52,297 bases of DNA from an uncultured Granulosicoccaceae bacterium (GCA_937958675.1 CALGND010000074.1:1-52297); one strand, 5' to 3'; shown: positions 8,880 to 18,239, numbered from the stretch's first letter. Program-made: numbers and translations. Notes: a model not told the origin generated them from the letters alone.

Positions 8880-11219
8880 ATGCTGCGTAGAATGTATTCA
8901 GAAAAACCTAACGAACTAAGGAATCTCCATTCTCGAGGGGAGTACCTTGAAGATGTAGGCAAAAAGAAATTGGACTTCCAATTTTATTGGAGCGCATTGC
9001 TTAAAAATAAGTGGTTAATCATTTTTTTTACAGCTCTTATGACTTCACTGGCGGTTGCATATTCGTTAGTGGCAACCCCTATTTATGCTGCTAAAGCTAC
9101 ATTGCTGCTGGAATCCCAAAAAGCGAATATCATTTCAATCGAAGATCTGGTTAATTCTGAACAGGAATCGAATAGCTACTACGGGACTCAATATGCAGTA
9201 TTGAAATCTCGGGCGCTTGCAGAGCGTGTGTTGGGTGAGCTAGCGGCAAACAATACTCTGTCTCAATCACAGCTTGCTAAAATGCTTGCACACCCCTCAC
9301 TTAACGACTCCACTGTTTCTGATAGCAGTGATGAGAGTTCTAATTCATCTGTCGATGGGGAATCAAATGATGCTGTGCTTGATGTGACGGCAAGTTTGAT
9401 TGATCGTCTTAACAATGCTCAATATAACAAAGCTATCAACCAATTTAGAGAATCATTAAGTATATCTCCGGTAGTAAAAACCAAGTTAGTGACAATTAAG
9501 TATGAATCTAGCGATCCAGAATATTCAGCGATTGTTGCGAATGCAGTAGCGAATCAGTACATCGAAAATGCGATAGAGCAGCGTAAGTTTCGTAGGGACG
9601 AGGCGTCGGAATGGATGGATAGCCGAATTCAGGAATTAAAAGTGAAGCTGGACGAGTCCGAAAGCGCCTTGTTATCTTTCAAGAGAGCAAACGGTTTGAT
9701 CGATCTTGATGGTGATGTTGGGCGCCTCAGCGATCAGCAATTGTTATTTATGAGCAGCGAGCTTGCTAAGGCCAAAGGTGAACTATCCAATGCAAGAGAT
9801 CTATATCTTAAGACTCAAACAATTAAAACATCTTCACCAAACTTACTAGAAACCCTGCCATATGTTCAAAATGATGTAACCGTTCGTTCTGCTAAGGCTG
9901 ATCTTGTGCGGGCGCAACGCGATCTTAACGAGCTAAGAAATCGCTATGGTGCGAAACATCCAATCATCGTTGATGCTGAGTCTAAATTTGCATCACTGCG
10001 CTCCGCTCTAAACAACAATATTGAGCGCGCCGTCGTGACTTTCGAAACTGACTATCAACTTCTACAGCAGCGAGTTGAGTCCCTCGAAACTGATGTAGAC
10101 CAGGGCAAGCAAAGTAGTCAAGATATTGGGCAGCAAAAAGTGTCTCTGGATGCGCTTGAAAGAGAGGCTGAAGCGAATCGTGATCAGTACAACAGGTTGT
10201 TTGAAAGAATCACAGAAATCCGAACCACCGATGGCTTGGATGAGGCCAATGCTGTTGTGGCAGAAGCTGCTTGGGTGCCAACAAAGCCTATCAAACCCAA
10301 CAAAGCTTTGATCATTGGACTCGTCATGTTTGGCTCGCTTTTACTTGCCGCTGCTATTTCTTTCATTAGAGAGTATTTGGACGATACGGTAAACAGAAAG
10401 GCAGATATAGAGAAGCGCCTAAAAACGAAACTTCTGGGAGTGATTCCTAAAGTGGAGCAAGGTTTTTTAAAGCGAAAAATTGATACGCCACTAACTCCGT
10501 CAGATGTTGCCGATAAATCTGACACTTTTTTAGAAGCTGTTAATACTTGTCGTACTGCGCTTTCGGTCCGTGGCGGAAAGGATTCGAAGGTTATACTGGT
10601 TACGTCGTCAGTTCCTAACGAAGGTAAATCCACCGTAGCCTTGAGTCTTGCTTATTCCTTCGGGCAACTTGAGCGCACTTTACTAATTGATTGCGACCTA
10701 AGACGGCCTTCGATAGCGACTGCACTAGGCTTTCAAGCTGATTCTATGGGGCTCACAAATTTACTTCTGGAAAACTCTGTACAACTTGGATCGGTTCATG
10801 CGGATGTGTTGGGTTCGTTCGATTGTCTGACCAGTGGGCCTGTGCCTGAAAACCCGTTGGAACTGCTAGCAACAGAGAAATTCGCGAAAGGGTTAAATGC
10901 ACTGCGAAGTCATTACGATAGGATCATCATCGATAGTGCGCCAACCCATGTAGTAAGTGACGCAATTGTTTTAGGCCAATTGGTCGATACCGTTTTATAT
11001 GTAGTGAAGCCGCACGAAACACCGATAAAGTTAATAGAAAACGGTCTTTCAAGACTAGCTGAAGCAGACGCATCGGTTGCCGGGATATGTATTTCGCAAC
11101 TCGATAGCAAAAAATCGAAATCTTACGGCGATTTAGAGTTTCACGGCTTTGGCCTTAATTATGAGGGATATGGTAAATACTTCACACAAAGTAAGCGATA
11201 CGAAAACGCACTCACATAA
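8880..11219 (+). CDS. Polysaccharide chain-length determinant / tyrosine autokinase (Wzc-like), copy 1
   Basis: A 779-residue BY-kinase. A short cytoplasmic N-terminus is followed by TM1 (about 40-68), a Wzz-type periplasmic domain with long coiled coils (about 70-470) and TM2 (about 475-500). The cytoplasmic kinase has Walker A (V-P-N-E-G-K-S-T, about 578-585), Walker A' (L-L-I-D-C-D-L-R-R-P, about 601) and Walker B (I-I-I-D-S-A-P, about 681). The tail has several tyrosines (N-Y-E-G-Y-G-K-Y and further) that could be the autophosphorylation cluster. It controls polymer length and export together with an outer-membrane Wza-type channel not found here. A Ser/Asp/Glu-rich insertion near residues 140-165 is absent from copy 2. 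Confidence 0.93.
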   Translation: MLRRMYSEKPNELRNLHSRGEYLEDVGKKKLDFQFYWSALLKNKWLIIFFTALMTSLAVAYSLVATPIYAAKATLLLESQKANIISIEDLVNSEQESNSYYGTQYAVLKSRALAERVLGELAANNTLSQSQLAKMLAHPSLNDSTVSDSSDESSNSSVDGESNDAVLDVTASLIDRLNNAQYNKAINQFRESLSISPVVKTKLVTIKYESSDPEYSAIVANAVANQYIENAIEQRKFRRDEASEWMDSRIQELKVKLDESESALLSFKRANGLIDLDGDVGRLSDQQLLFMSSELAKAKGELSNARDLYLKTQTIKTSSPNLLETLPYVQNDVTVRSAKADLVRAQRDLNELRNRYGAKHPIIVDAESKFASLRSALNNNIERAVVTFETDYQLLQQRVESLETDVDQGKQSSQDIGQQKVSLDALEREAEANRDQYNRLFERITEIRTTDGLDEANAVVAEAAWVPTKPIKPNKALIIGLVMFGSLLLAAAISFIREYLDDTVNRKADIEKRLKTKLLGVIPKVEQGFLKRKIDTPLTPSDVADKSDTFLEAVNTCRTALSVRGGKDSKVILVTSSVPNEGKSTVALSLAYSFGQLERTLLIDCDLRRPSIATALGFQADSMGLTNLLLENSVQLGSVHADVLGSFDCLTSGPVPENPLELLATEKFAKGLNALRSHYDRIIIDSAPTHVVSDAIVLGQLVDTVLYVVKPHETPIKLIENGLSRLAEADASVAGICISQLDSKKSKSYGDLEFHGFGLNYEGYGKYFTQSKRYENALT

Positions 11220-11565
11220 TACGACCTCTAGATACTAGAGCGAAGAGGCACAAATGCCGCACTCAACAATGCTATTCTCAGTTAGATAAGAAATTCGCTT
11301 AAAACCGGACCTAGTTGGCAAAAATCCCCATTTTACGCCTGATGGTTCGTTCGATCTCCCTTTCTACCAGTCCTTCATTAAAAGATAAAAGACATATCTG
11401 ATAACGCGCTCGCACTTTCTGTGAGCTCTGGCATCAGCGATGTGGTTCTCGGGTCGCTATAGAGAAAAGAAGCTGATGAATTTTCCCTTCAGTTTAGTGT
11501 GGCGGTTTGATGTGTCCAGCCAGTTTCAGGAAAACACCAATTGAAGTTGGAAAGTAAAATCTAAC
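11220..11565. other. Spacer between the tandem Wzc-like genes
   Basis: A 346-bp stretch without a gene. A small hairpin (CTCTAG/CTAGAG, 11226-11240) follows the copy 1 stop, without a U-run. The last ~20 bp before copy 2 resemble the leader of copy 1 (AATCTAA then the start), consistent with duplication of the gene plus a little upstream sequence. A separate promoter for copy 2 is possible, given the length, but none was identified. Confidence 0.4.
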
Positions 11566-13866
11566 ATGTTGCGTAGAATGTATTCAGAAAACAATACCGA
11601 AGTCAGGCATCTCCGCTCTCATAGAGAATACGCTGATGGCGTGGGCAAAAAGAAATTGGATTTTCAATTTTACTGGAGTGCTCTGCTCAAAAATAAGTGG
11701 CTAATTGTATTCTTTACAGCCCTGATGACCACAATAGCGATTGTATATTCGTTAATGGCGACACCAATTTATGCTGCCAAAGCAACGTTGCTGTTGGAAT
11801 CTCAAAAAGCGAATATTATTTCAATTGAAGATCTAGTTTATTCTGAACAAGAATCCAATAATTATTACGGAACTCAATATGCTGTTTTGAGATCCCGGGC
11901 GCTTGCAGAGCGAGTGTTGGATAGCTTGGCGCAAGGCGATCAACTATCGCAATCCCAGCTTGCTAAAATGCTTGTGCAGCCTTCGATAGCTGTCGATGTG
12001 GGGTCAGATTATAGTTCCTTGAGTTTGGTCGACCGCCTTAGCAATGCTGAATATAACAAAGCTATCAACCGGTTCAGAGAGTCGCTCAACATATCGCCGG
12101 TGGTAAAAACAAAGTTAGTGTCAATCAAATATGAATCTAGTGATCCCAAGTATTCCGCGATAGTTGCGAATGCGGTAGCGAATCAGTACATCGAAAACGC
12201 TTCAGATCAACGTAGGTTACGTACAAAAGAGGCGTCAGAATGGATGGACAGCCGTATTCAGGAACTAAAAATAAAATTAGACGATTCTGAAGGCGCATTA
12301 TTGTCTTTTAAGAAAGCAAACGGCTTGATCGATCTGAATGGAGATGTAGGGCTGCTCGGCGATCAGCAGTTGCTTTTTATAAATAGTGAACTTGCTAAGG
12401 CCAAGGGTGAGTTATCAAATGCAAAAGATCTATATCGTAAAACGCAAAATATTAAAAGTTCTTCGCCCAGGCTGCTAGAAACCTTGCCGTATGTTCAGAA
12501 CGATGTAACGGTTCGTTCTGCTAATGCTGATCTGTCACGAGCGCAGCGTGACTTTGCTGAACTAAGCAATCGCTATGGTTCGAAACATCCTGTGATGGTT
12601 GATGCCAAGTCTAATCTTGCATCATTACGCGCTACATTGAACAACAATATTCAACGCGCTGTGGCGACCTTCGAAGGCGATTATCAGCTTCTGCAACAAC
12701 GTGTTAACTCTCTTGAAGCAAGCGTCGTATTAGGCAAGGAGAGCAGTCAAGGTGTTGGGCAGCAAAAAGTGTCTTTAGATGTGCTGGAAAGAGAGGCCGC
12801 TGCTAATCGCGAACAGTACAACAGATTGTTTGAAAGAATCACGGAGATCCGAACGACTGACGGTTTAGACGAGGCAAACGCTGTTGTAGCTGAAGCTGCT
12901 TGGGTGCCAAGCAGTCCTATCAAGCCCAACAAAGCTTTGATAGTGGGTATCGTGATGCTCGGCTCGTTATTGTTTGCTGCAGCTGTGTCCTTCGTTAGAG
13001 AATACTTGGACGATACAGTGAACAGAAAGACAGATATAGAGAAGCGTCTAAAGTCAAAACTATTAGGAGTTATTCCTAGAGTTGAGCAAGGTTTTTTAAA
13101 GCGTAAAGATGATAATCCGCTTACTCCGTCTGCGGCTGCTGATATTTCCGACACGTTTTTGGAGGCTGTGAACACTTGTCGTACCGCGCTTTCGGTGAGT
13201 GACGGGAGCGGACCACAGATCATATTGGTAACATCGTCAGTCCCTAACGAGGGAAAGTCTACGATAGCGTTGAATTTGGCGTATTCATTTGGACAACTGG
13301 AGCGCACCTTACTAATAGATTGCGATCTAAGAAAACCTTCTATAGCGCCCGCTCTTGGTTTTCCGGCGGATGGACGCGGGCTCACTAATTTGCTTCTAGA
13401 TCAACCTATACAGCGAGGAACAGTACACAAAGCAGTGTTGGGTGCGTTCGATTGTCTAACTAGCGGACCTGTGCCTGCAAACCCACTGGAGTTGTTAGCT
13501 ACAGAAAAATTCGCAAAAGGGCTGAACGCATTACGAGGTCAATACGATCGAATTCTTATCGATTGTGCACCCACTCACCTGGTGAGTGATGCGATTGTTT
13601 TAAGTCAGCTAGTTGATGAAGTGTTATATGTGGTGAAGCCACACGAAACACCGATAAAATTAGTTGAAAATGGTCTTTCAAGATTGGCTGAAGCTAAGGC
13701 AACGGTTGCTGGGATATGCATCTCGCAGGTGGACAGTAAAATATCTAAATCCTATGGCGATTTGGAGTTTCACGGTTTTGGTCTTAATTATGAAGGGTAT
13801 GGAAAATACTACACGCAAAGTGTGCAGTATGATGAGGAGCCTCCAGCAAAGTTGGCTGCTGGATAA
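11566..13866 (+). CDS. Polysaccharide chain-length determinant / tyrosine autokinase (Wzc-like), copy 2
   Basis: A 766-residue paralogue of the preceding gene with the same order of domains: TM1, Wzz periplasmic coiled coil, TM2 (about 453-478), then the BY-kinase with Walker A (V-P-N-E-G-K-S-T, near 558), Walker A' (L-I-D-C-D-L-R-K-P) and Walker B (I-L-I-D-C-A-P). By hand alignment, only about 13 of the 108 residues before the tail differ from copy 1. The Ser-rich periplasmic insertion is shorter, and the tail ends Y-Y-T-Q-S-V-Q-Y-D rather than Y-F-T-Q-S-K-R-Y. Both copies keep all kinase motifs, so neither looks like a pseudogene. Mixed oligomers or different conditions of use are possible. 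Confidence 0.93.
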   Translation: MLRRMYSENNTEVRHLRSHREYADGVGKKKLDFQFYWSALLKNKWLIVFFTALMTTIAIVYSLMATPIYAAKATLLLESQKANIISIEDLVYSEQESNNYYGTQYAVLRSRALAERVLDSLAQGDQLSQSQLAKMLVQPSIAVDVGSDYSSLSLVDRLSNAEYNKAINRFRESLNISPVVKTKLVSIKYESSDPKYSAIVANAVANQYIENASDQRRLRTKEASEWMDSRIQELKIKLDDSEGALLSFKKANGLIDLNGDVGLLGDQQLLFINSELAKAKGELSNAKDLYRKTQNIKSSSPRLLETLPYVQNDVTVRSANADLSRAQRDFAELSNRYGSKHPVMVDAKSNLASLRATLNNNIQRAVATFEGDYQLLQQRVNSLEASVVLGKESSQGVGQQKVSLDVLEREAAANREQYNRLFERITEIRTTDGLDEANAVVAEAAWVPSSPIKPNKALIVGIVMLGSLLFAAAVSFVREYLDDTVNRKTDIEKRLKSKLLGVIPRVEQGFLKRKDDNPLTPSAAADISDTFLEAVNTCRTALSVSDGSGPQIILVTSSVPNEGKSTIALNLAYSFGQLERTLLIDCDLRKPSIAPALGFPADGRGLTNLLLDQPIQRGTVHKAVLGAFDCLTSGPVPANPLELLATEKFAKGLNALRGQYDRILIDCAPTHLVSDAIVLSQLVDEVLYVVKPHETPIKLVENGLSRLAEAKATVAGICISQVDSKISKSYGDLEFHGFGLNYEGYGKYYTQSVQYDEEPPAKLAAG

Positions 13867-13914
13867 GAGAAGGCCGCAACACTTTTTGGGTATAGCCGCG
13901 TATGGATACGCGCT

Positions 13915-14190
13915 CTAGCTTCTACGGATCCTTACAACCTTCATACTTTCAAACTCTATTCCCGCAACAGTCTCTGTTTGCGCGTAGTAGGTGAGGTTAA
14001 CCAGCCCACCTTGCAAGCTACGGTACTTCTCCTTTCGAGAATATTTAAACGGCACGTCGTAGCCTTCTAGCATAATGGTGTTCTTCACCCAAACCCCGCT
14101 ATCGCGTTGTACGTGGCTAATCACTTTTGCGGCATCTAAATGATTGAGTTGCGCGTTTTTCTTTAGCAGCTTGTTGACGTCTGATTTCAT
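13915..14190 (-). CDS. Conserved small protein of unknown function downstream of hrpB
   Basis: A 91-residue, basic, soluble-looking protein with no signal peptide, membrane helix or recognisable motif; the C-terminus is V-V-R-I-R-R-S. It starts 14 bp after the hrpB stop, so it is probably translated from the same leftward message. Function is not recognisable. Coding is supported by its tight spacing and the full use of the gap between hrpB and the convergent Wzc-like gene. Confidence 0.65.
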   Translation of the reverse strand: MKSDVNKLLKKNAQLNHLDAAKVISHVQRDSGVWVKNTIMLEGYDVPFKYSRKEKYRSLQGGLVNLTYYAQTETVAGIEFESMKVVRIRRS

Positions 14191-14204
14191 AGGGTAAGTT
14201 ATTC

Positions 14205-16628
14205 TTATTTTTTACGACGCTTTGCATAAGCGGTTGGGGCTGCTGTTAGCGGATCTTCTGGCCAGTCATGTTTTGGGTATCGGCCTTTCATATCTTTTTT
14301 TACTGCAGCGTAGCTATTGCTCCAAAAGTTAACTAAATCTGTTGTCACTTGTATCGGCCTTCGAGCCGGGGATAGAAACTCTATTTTTAGCACAATTTGG
14401 CCATTTGCTATTGAGGGGTTCTGGGTGCATCCCAGCAGCTCTTGTAGCTTGACAGATAGCACGGGCTCCCCAGCTTGCGCATAACGTAATCGAATTTTTG
14501 AACCGCTGGGCACGGTATAGCGTAACGGAAGCCATTCGTCCATTAGCGATTGTTGCTGGTAATCGAGCATTGCGTTAAGTGACTTATATAAATCTAATTG
14601 TTTAAGCGCTTTTATCGATCCGATACCGTTTAGCCAAGGGCTTAACCATTCGTCTAGGTGATTTAATAACGCATCATCATCAACATCAGGCCATGCCGTG
14701 TTTTGCAGCGGTGGTGAGAGCGCGTGCATTCGCACTACGCGTGCCTGCCATTCTCGACAGTCTTCGTCCCATGGAAGACAACTAATTCCTAGCTTTTTAA
14801 TGCCGGCTAACAAGGCGGTTACTTTATCGCTGCTGCTGATGTTTTGCATTGGTTTGGTACTGACAACTAGACTACCAATCATTAGACGATGTTCTGCTAG
14901 CACCCGTTGTTGTTTGTCATCCCAATCTAAGTGATTAACGGTGTCAAAGAGCTCAGGTGAAACTTTCTGGAGTTCTTCGATATTTAGCACCAACGCCTTA
15001 AAGATGCGAAGTTGGGATCCTGTGCCACCTAATTGTGCAACGCTTAGCCATGGGTTGTGCGCTAATGGATCCTCGCTATCGATAACTACACCAGCGCCAC
15101 AGGCAAGATGAAATTTTCCCGCCTCCCCGGGGCGGCGTTGTGCTATCCAATCTGGATATGCTTGTGCTAGTAATGCTGCTGCCGATGGTGATAGCTGTTG
15201 CGATGTATTTATCTTAATTGAGCGTGTTAATTGAGCTGCGCGCCGTTGCAATGAAGATGGTAACGATCGGCTCAGTAATGGTTCTAGGTCTACAAAGTTT
15301 GGTCCACGAATGTGTTCTTCTAACAGTGCAGCTAAATTCGCGGCGACATTTAGACTTCCCGCGTTGGCTGCCCAGCAAAGCATATTGCCTATACGTGGAT
15401 GCACGGGTAATGCTGCAACCACTTTGCCGTATTGAGTAAGCTTGCCTTGCTTCCATAATCCTAATCGAGTCAAGAGCGCATCAGCTCTTGCAATGCTGGC
15501 AGGCGGCGGTGCATCCAACCAGGGTAGTTCATCGCTTCCGCTTGCACCCCACAAGCCGAGTTCAAGTAATAATGGTGCAAGGTCTGCGCGAAAGATCTCT
15601 GGTTGCCAATGGCTTGATCGTCTGGAATGTCCAACCTCACTCCACAAGCGATAACAAACACCGGCAGAGGTACGCCCGGCGCGTCCGGATCGTTGTGTCG
15701 CACTAGCTTGGCTAGCCATAACAGTTTCGAGTCGTTGCGCTCCGGTCGTGTTGTCTACGCGACCACGCCGCTCCAAGCCAGAATCGACTACTATGCGCAC
15801 ACCATCTATGGTAATGGAAGTTTCCGCTATGCTTGTGGCCAGAATAACTCGCCGCTTGCCAACTTGTGCTGGGGCTGTGGCGATAATTTGAGCATCCAAG
15901 CCTACGCCACTGTGTAGTTGATGTAGCTCGGCGGTACCTACTAACCTGGGTTGCAATACTTTTGCGGTACGGTTGATTTCAGCAACACCAGGCAAGAAGG
16001 CCAATACATCACCTTCATGATTGTCTATCGCGGTGAGTATGCCCTGAGTCATACCTTGTGCCAAAGGTACGGATTGCTCACCCATCCATACGGTCTCGAC
16101 TGGGTACTGCCTTACCGAACAATTAAAGCTCTGCAAACCACTCACTTGCGTGTGAATAGAGTCGGCGTCTAAGGTGGCGGACATTAGTAACAAGCGCAGG
16201 TCGTCACGCAGGGCTTGTTGCACCTCTAAGCACAGTGCTAAGCCAAAATCGGCGTGCAGGCTTCGCTCGTGAAATTCATCGAAAACGATTAAGCCAATAC
16301 CGTCCAAAGTAGGGTCATCTTGAAGCAGGCGCGTGAGTACGCCTTCGGTTACCACCGTTAATTGCGTCTCGGCCGACACGCGTGTATCGCTACGCATGCG
16401 CAGGCCAATGCGTTGCCCAACTTTTTCACCAAGATGGGATGCTAGGCGCTGGGCAACTGAACGTGCGGCGAGACGACGAGGTTCTAGTAAAACGATCTTG
16501 CCATTTATCTCGCCGCTTAACAACAATGCTAGGGGTAGGCCGGTACTTTTGCCAGCACCGGGTTCAGCGCGCAGTAGAACATTATGCTCAGACAATGCTT
16601 TAGCAATGTCATTTGCTAACGCCATCAC
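14205..16628 (-). CDS. hrpB: ATP-dependent RNA helicase HrpB
   Basis: An 807-residue DEAH-type helicase. Motifs in order are Walker A (E-P-G-A-G-K-S-T, about 21-28), L-L-E-P-R-R-L-A-A-R-S (Ia), D-E-F-H-E-R-S (DExH, about 115), S-A-T-L-D (III) and the C-terminal R-S-G-R-A-G-R-T (VI), followed by the HrpB-specific C-terminal domain. The full length is normal for HrpB. The start is uncertain: GTG at 16628 directly precedes an ATG, there is no Shine-Dalgarno sequence, and the frame stays open upstream without any ATG. Upstream residues (L-P before V-M-A-L-A) resemble the usual HrpB N-terminus, so a non-ATG start slightly further up is possible. Confidence 0.95.
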   Translation of the reverse strand: MMALANDIAKALSEHNVLLRAEPGAGKSTGLPLALLLSGEINGKIVLLEPRRLAARSVAQRLASHLGEKVGQRIGLRMRSDTRVSAETQLTVVTEGVLTRLLQDDPTLDGIGLIVFDEFHERSLHADFGLALCLEVQQALRDDLRLLLMSATLDADSIHTQVSGLQSFNCSVRQYPVETVWMGEQSVPLAQGMTQGILTAIDNHEGDVLAFLPGVAEINRTAKVLQPRLVGTAELHQLHSGVGLDAQIIATAPAQVGKRRVILATSIAETSITIDGVRIVVDSGLERRGRVDNTTGAQRLETVMASQASATQRSGRAGRTSAGVCYRLWSEVGHSRRSSHWQPEIFRADLAPLLLELGLWGASGSDELPWLDAPPPASIARADALLTRLGLWKQGKLTQYGKVVAALPVHPRIGNMLCWAANAGSLNVAANLAALLEEHIRGPNFVDLEPLLSRSLPSSLQRRAAQLTRSIKINTSQQLSPSAAALLAQAYPDWIAQRRPGEAGKFHLACGAGVVIDSEDPLAHNPWLSVAQLGGTGSQLRIFKALVLNIEELQKVSPELFDTVNHLDWDDKQQRVLAEHRLMIGSLVVSTKPMQNISSSDKVTALLAGIKKLGISCLPWDEDCREWQARVVRMHALSPPLQNTAWPDVDDDALLNHLDEWLSPWLNGIGSIKALKQLDLYKSLNAMLDYQQQSLMDEWLPLRYTVPSGSKIRLRYAQAGEPVLSVKLQELLGCTQNPSIANGQIVLKIEFLSPARRPIQVTTDLVNFWSNSYAAVKKDMKGRYPKHDWPEDPLTAAPTAYAKRRKK

Positions 16629-16786
16629 TGGCAGTGCTGTTACATTGTCAGGAAGAGTGTGAATGCGAGGCGTTCCAGAGTAATCTGATGAATAGTAAGA
16701 ATATTGTACAGAGGAATAGGATACTAAACACTGTGTTTGTGGAGAGTGCGCGGAGCTTGTTTGTATTGATTTAGGAACTTTCCCTA

Positions 16787-16800
16787 TTGTGCACGCACAA
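16787..16800. promoter_or_regulatory. Palindrome TTGTGC-AC-GCACAA upstream of the metallo-beta-lactamase-fold gene
   Basis: A perfect 6-bp inverted repeat with a 2-nt centre, 80 bp before the downstream start and within the hrpB/hydrolase divergent region. Its size suits a dimeric regulator site. No known family is assigned, and chance is possible. Confidence 0.25.
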
Positions 16801-16879
16801 ATTTACATACCACGGTTTATCGCATAGTCTCAATGCATAGCCTTTAGGCTGGTCACTTTAACCAAAGGAAATTTAAGCC

Positions 16880-17707
16880 ATGCTCAAACTAATTTTTGCT
16901 ATTTTGCTTGCTTCCCTTTTACCAACCGGTACCTCGTTTGCTCAAGATCGAGCCATTACCAACATTGCAGGTGATGTGTATCGATTTCAAAACAAATTTC
17001 ACTTTTCAATATTTGTGATAACGGACGATGGCGTAGTTGTGACAGATCCAATCAACACGGAAGCCGCGCTATGGTTGCGCTCAGAAATTAGTAAAATGAC
17101 TGATAAGCGGATAACCCATCTTATCTACAGCCATAGCCATGGCGACCACGCATCAGGGGGCGCTGCGTTTGGTGAAGTCGCCAATGTGATCGCTCAAAAA
17201 AATGCACCATCGCAAATTGATGGTGTCACACCCACTATGAGAGTTGATAAGGCGAGCTCTATCAAGGTTGGTGGAAAATCAATAGAGCTAACTCCATTGG
17301 GTCCCGGGCATGGCGATGACTTGATGGCTATTGTTGTGCAACCTGAGAACGTTGCCTTTGTTGTTGATGCTGTAGCGTCCAAACGTCTACCTTATAGAGA
17401 TTTTCCGAACTCCAACGTTGATGATTGGACTGATCAAGTGCGCAAGGTCGAAGCTTTGGAGTTCGAAATATTCGCTGGCGGTCACGGCCCTATCGGTGTT
17501 AAGGAAGACGTAACAACGGGACGCATATATTTGGAAGAACTTCGTGAACAGGTGTTAAGTGGGCTTAAGTCTGGTAAAAGCGCTGATGAACTTGCAAGCA
17601 ACGTCACTATGGATAAGTACAAAGATTGGGCTTCATATGATCAATGGCGCGAGCTAAACGTGCGCGGTATGGTAAGGCATCTGAACGCGATTGGTGCAGT
17701 TAACTAA
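16880..17707 (+). CDS. Secreted metallo-beta-lactamase-fold hydrolase
   Basis: 275 residues with a clear Sec signal peptide (cleavage near S-F-A-Q, residue 21). The mature part is a metallo-beta-lactamase fold with the metal motif H-S-H-G-D-H-A-S-G-G (about 84-93), a second histidine in G-P-G-H-G-D-D (about 140), an aspartate after F-V-V-D-A (about 160), and G-G-H-G-P (about 201). This resembles the SoxH/quinoprotein-associated and alkyl-sulfatase-adjacent periplasmic MBL proteins rather than true beta-lactamases. Substrate is unknown. AAAGGAAA lies about 10 nt before the ATG, and a strong terminator follows. Confidence 0.88.
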   Translation: MLKLIFAILLASLLPTGTSFAQDRAITNIAGDVYRFQNKFHFSIFVITDDGVVVTDPINTEAALWLRSEISKMTDKRITHLIYSHSHGDHASGGAAFGEVANVIAQKNAPSQIDGVTPTMRVDKASSIKVGGKSIELTPLGPGHGDDLMAIVVQPENVAFVVDAVASKRLPYRDFPNSNVDDWTDQVRKVEALEFEIFAGGHGPIGVKEDVTTGRIYLEELREQVLSGLKSGKSADELASNVTMDKYKDWASYDQWRELNVRGMVRHLNAIGAVN

Positions 17708-17737
17708 TGCGGCTTGTCTACGGTTGAAGATGAAAAG

Positions 17738-17765
17738 AAGATGCGGACAAGCCGCATCTTTTTCT
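17738..17765 (+). terminator. Intrinsic terminator after the metallo-beta-lactamase-fold gene
   Basis: A 9-bp stem AAGATGCGG/CCGCATCTT (17738-17746 and 17752-17760) with a 5-nt loop ends in TTTCT. On the other strand the hairpin is followed by a CTTCTTTTC stretch, so it may also serve the convergent gene. An alternative 12-bp pairing uses 17707-17718 with 17746-17757 and would exclude this stem. Confidence 0.8.
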
Positions 17766-17795
17766 AGTGTGGTTGGGCCTTTCCAATCAACACCA

Positions 17796-18239
17796 CTACC
17801 AACGGTTTCGATGGCGACGGATGGAGCGGTCTTTGAATCCATGACCCTTGAATTTCGAGTGGCCACGATAACGATGGGTATAGCCTTTACCGTACCGCGA
17901 GTAGTTACCGTATTTGTGTGAGTAGCCGTGATCGAAACGGAAATGCTTACCGCGATGCCCAGAGTATCCGCCACGGAATCGGATGTTGTTGTGGTGACGG
18001 TCGTTACGGTGATGACGGAACTTAATAGACCATCCTTTAACCGGCAGAATGTAGTTGTCAAAGACCTTGTGATCGCGTTTAGTGTGCGTACCAGAATTTT
18101 GTTGAACACTGCTTTCCTGCAAGACAGCCGCTACAACTGTAGGGTCATCCTGATTCATCAAACCTGACTCCACTGCAGCGGCTAGATTTGTCACTGTTAG
18201 TGAGCCCAACACGAGAGCGAATATTGTTACTGCTTTCAT
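17796..18239 (-). CDS. Secreted basic His/Arg/Gly/Tyr-rich protein
   Basis: The start chosen is the ATG at 18239, because AAAGGA lies 8 nt upstream; an ATG at 18245 is the alternative. It encodes about 147 residues: a Sec signal peptide (V-T-I-F-A-L-V-L-G..., cleavage near A-A-A), a short acidic segment, then a strongly basic C-terminal half. That half is built of H, R, K, G, Y and F in short imperfect repeats such as Y-S-H-K-Y-G-N-Y-S-R-Y-G-K-G-Y-T-H-R-Y. There is no catalytic motif. It could bind metal, nucleic acid or anionic (sulfated) polysaccharide in the envelope; this is speculation from composition. Frameshifted readings of this stretch look worse, supporting the frame. Confidence 0.7.
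   Translation of the reverse strand: MKAVTIFALVLGSLTVTNLAAAVESGLMNQDDPTVVAAVLQESSVQQNSGTHTKRDHKVFDNYILPVKGWSIKFRHHRNDRHHNNIRFRGGYSGHRGKHFRFDHGYSHKYGNYSRYGKGYTHRYRGHSKFKGHGFKDRSIRRHRNRW

Noticed and set aside
13897..13912. Palindrome CGCGTAT-GG-ATACGCG between the second Wzc-like gene and the small unknown gene
   Set aside because: A two-base loop is too tight and no U-tract follows; not strong enough to call a terminator.
16774..16780. GGAACTT resembling a sigma-E -35 box near 16774
   Set aside because: No matching -10 element lies at the required distance, and the downstream gene has no other envelope-stress features.
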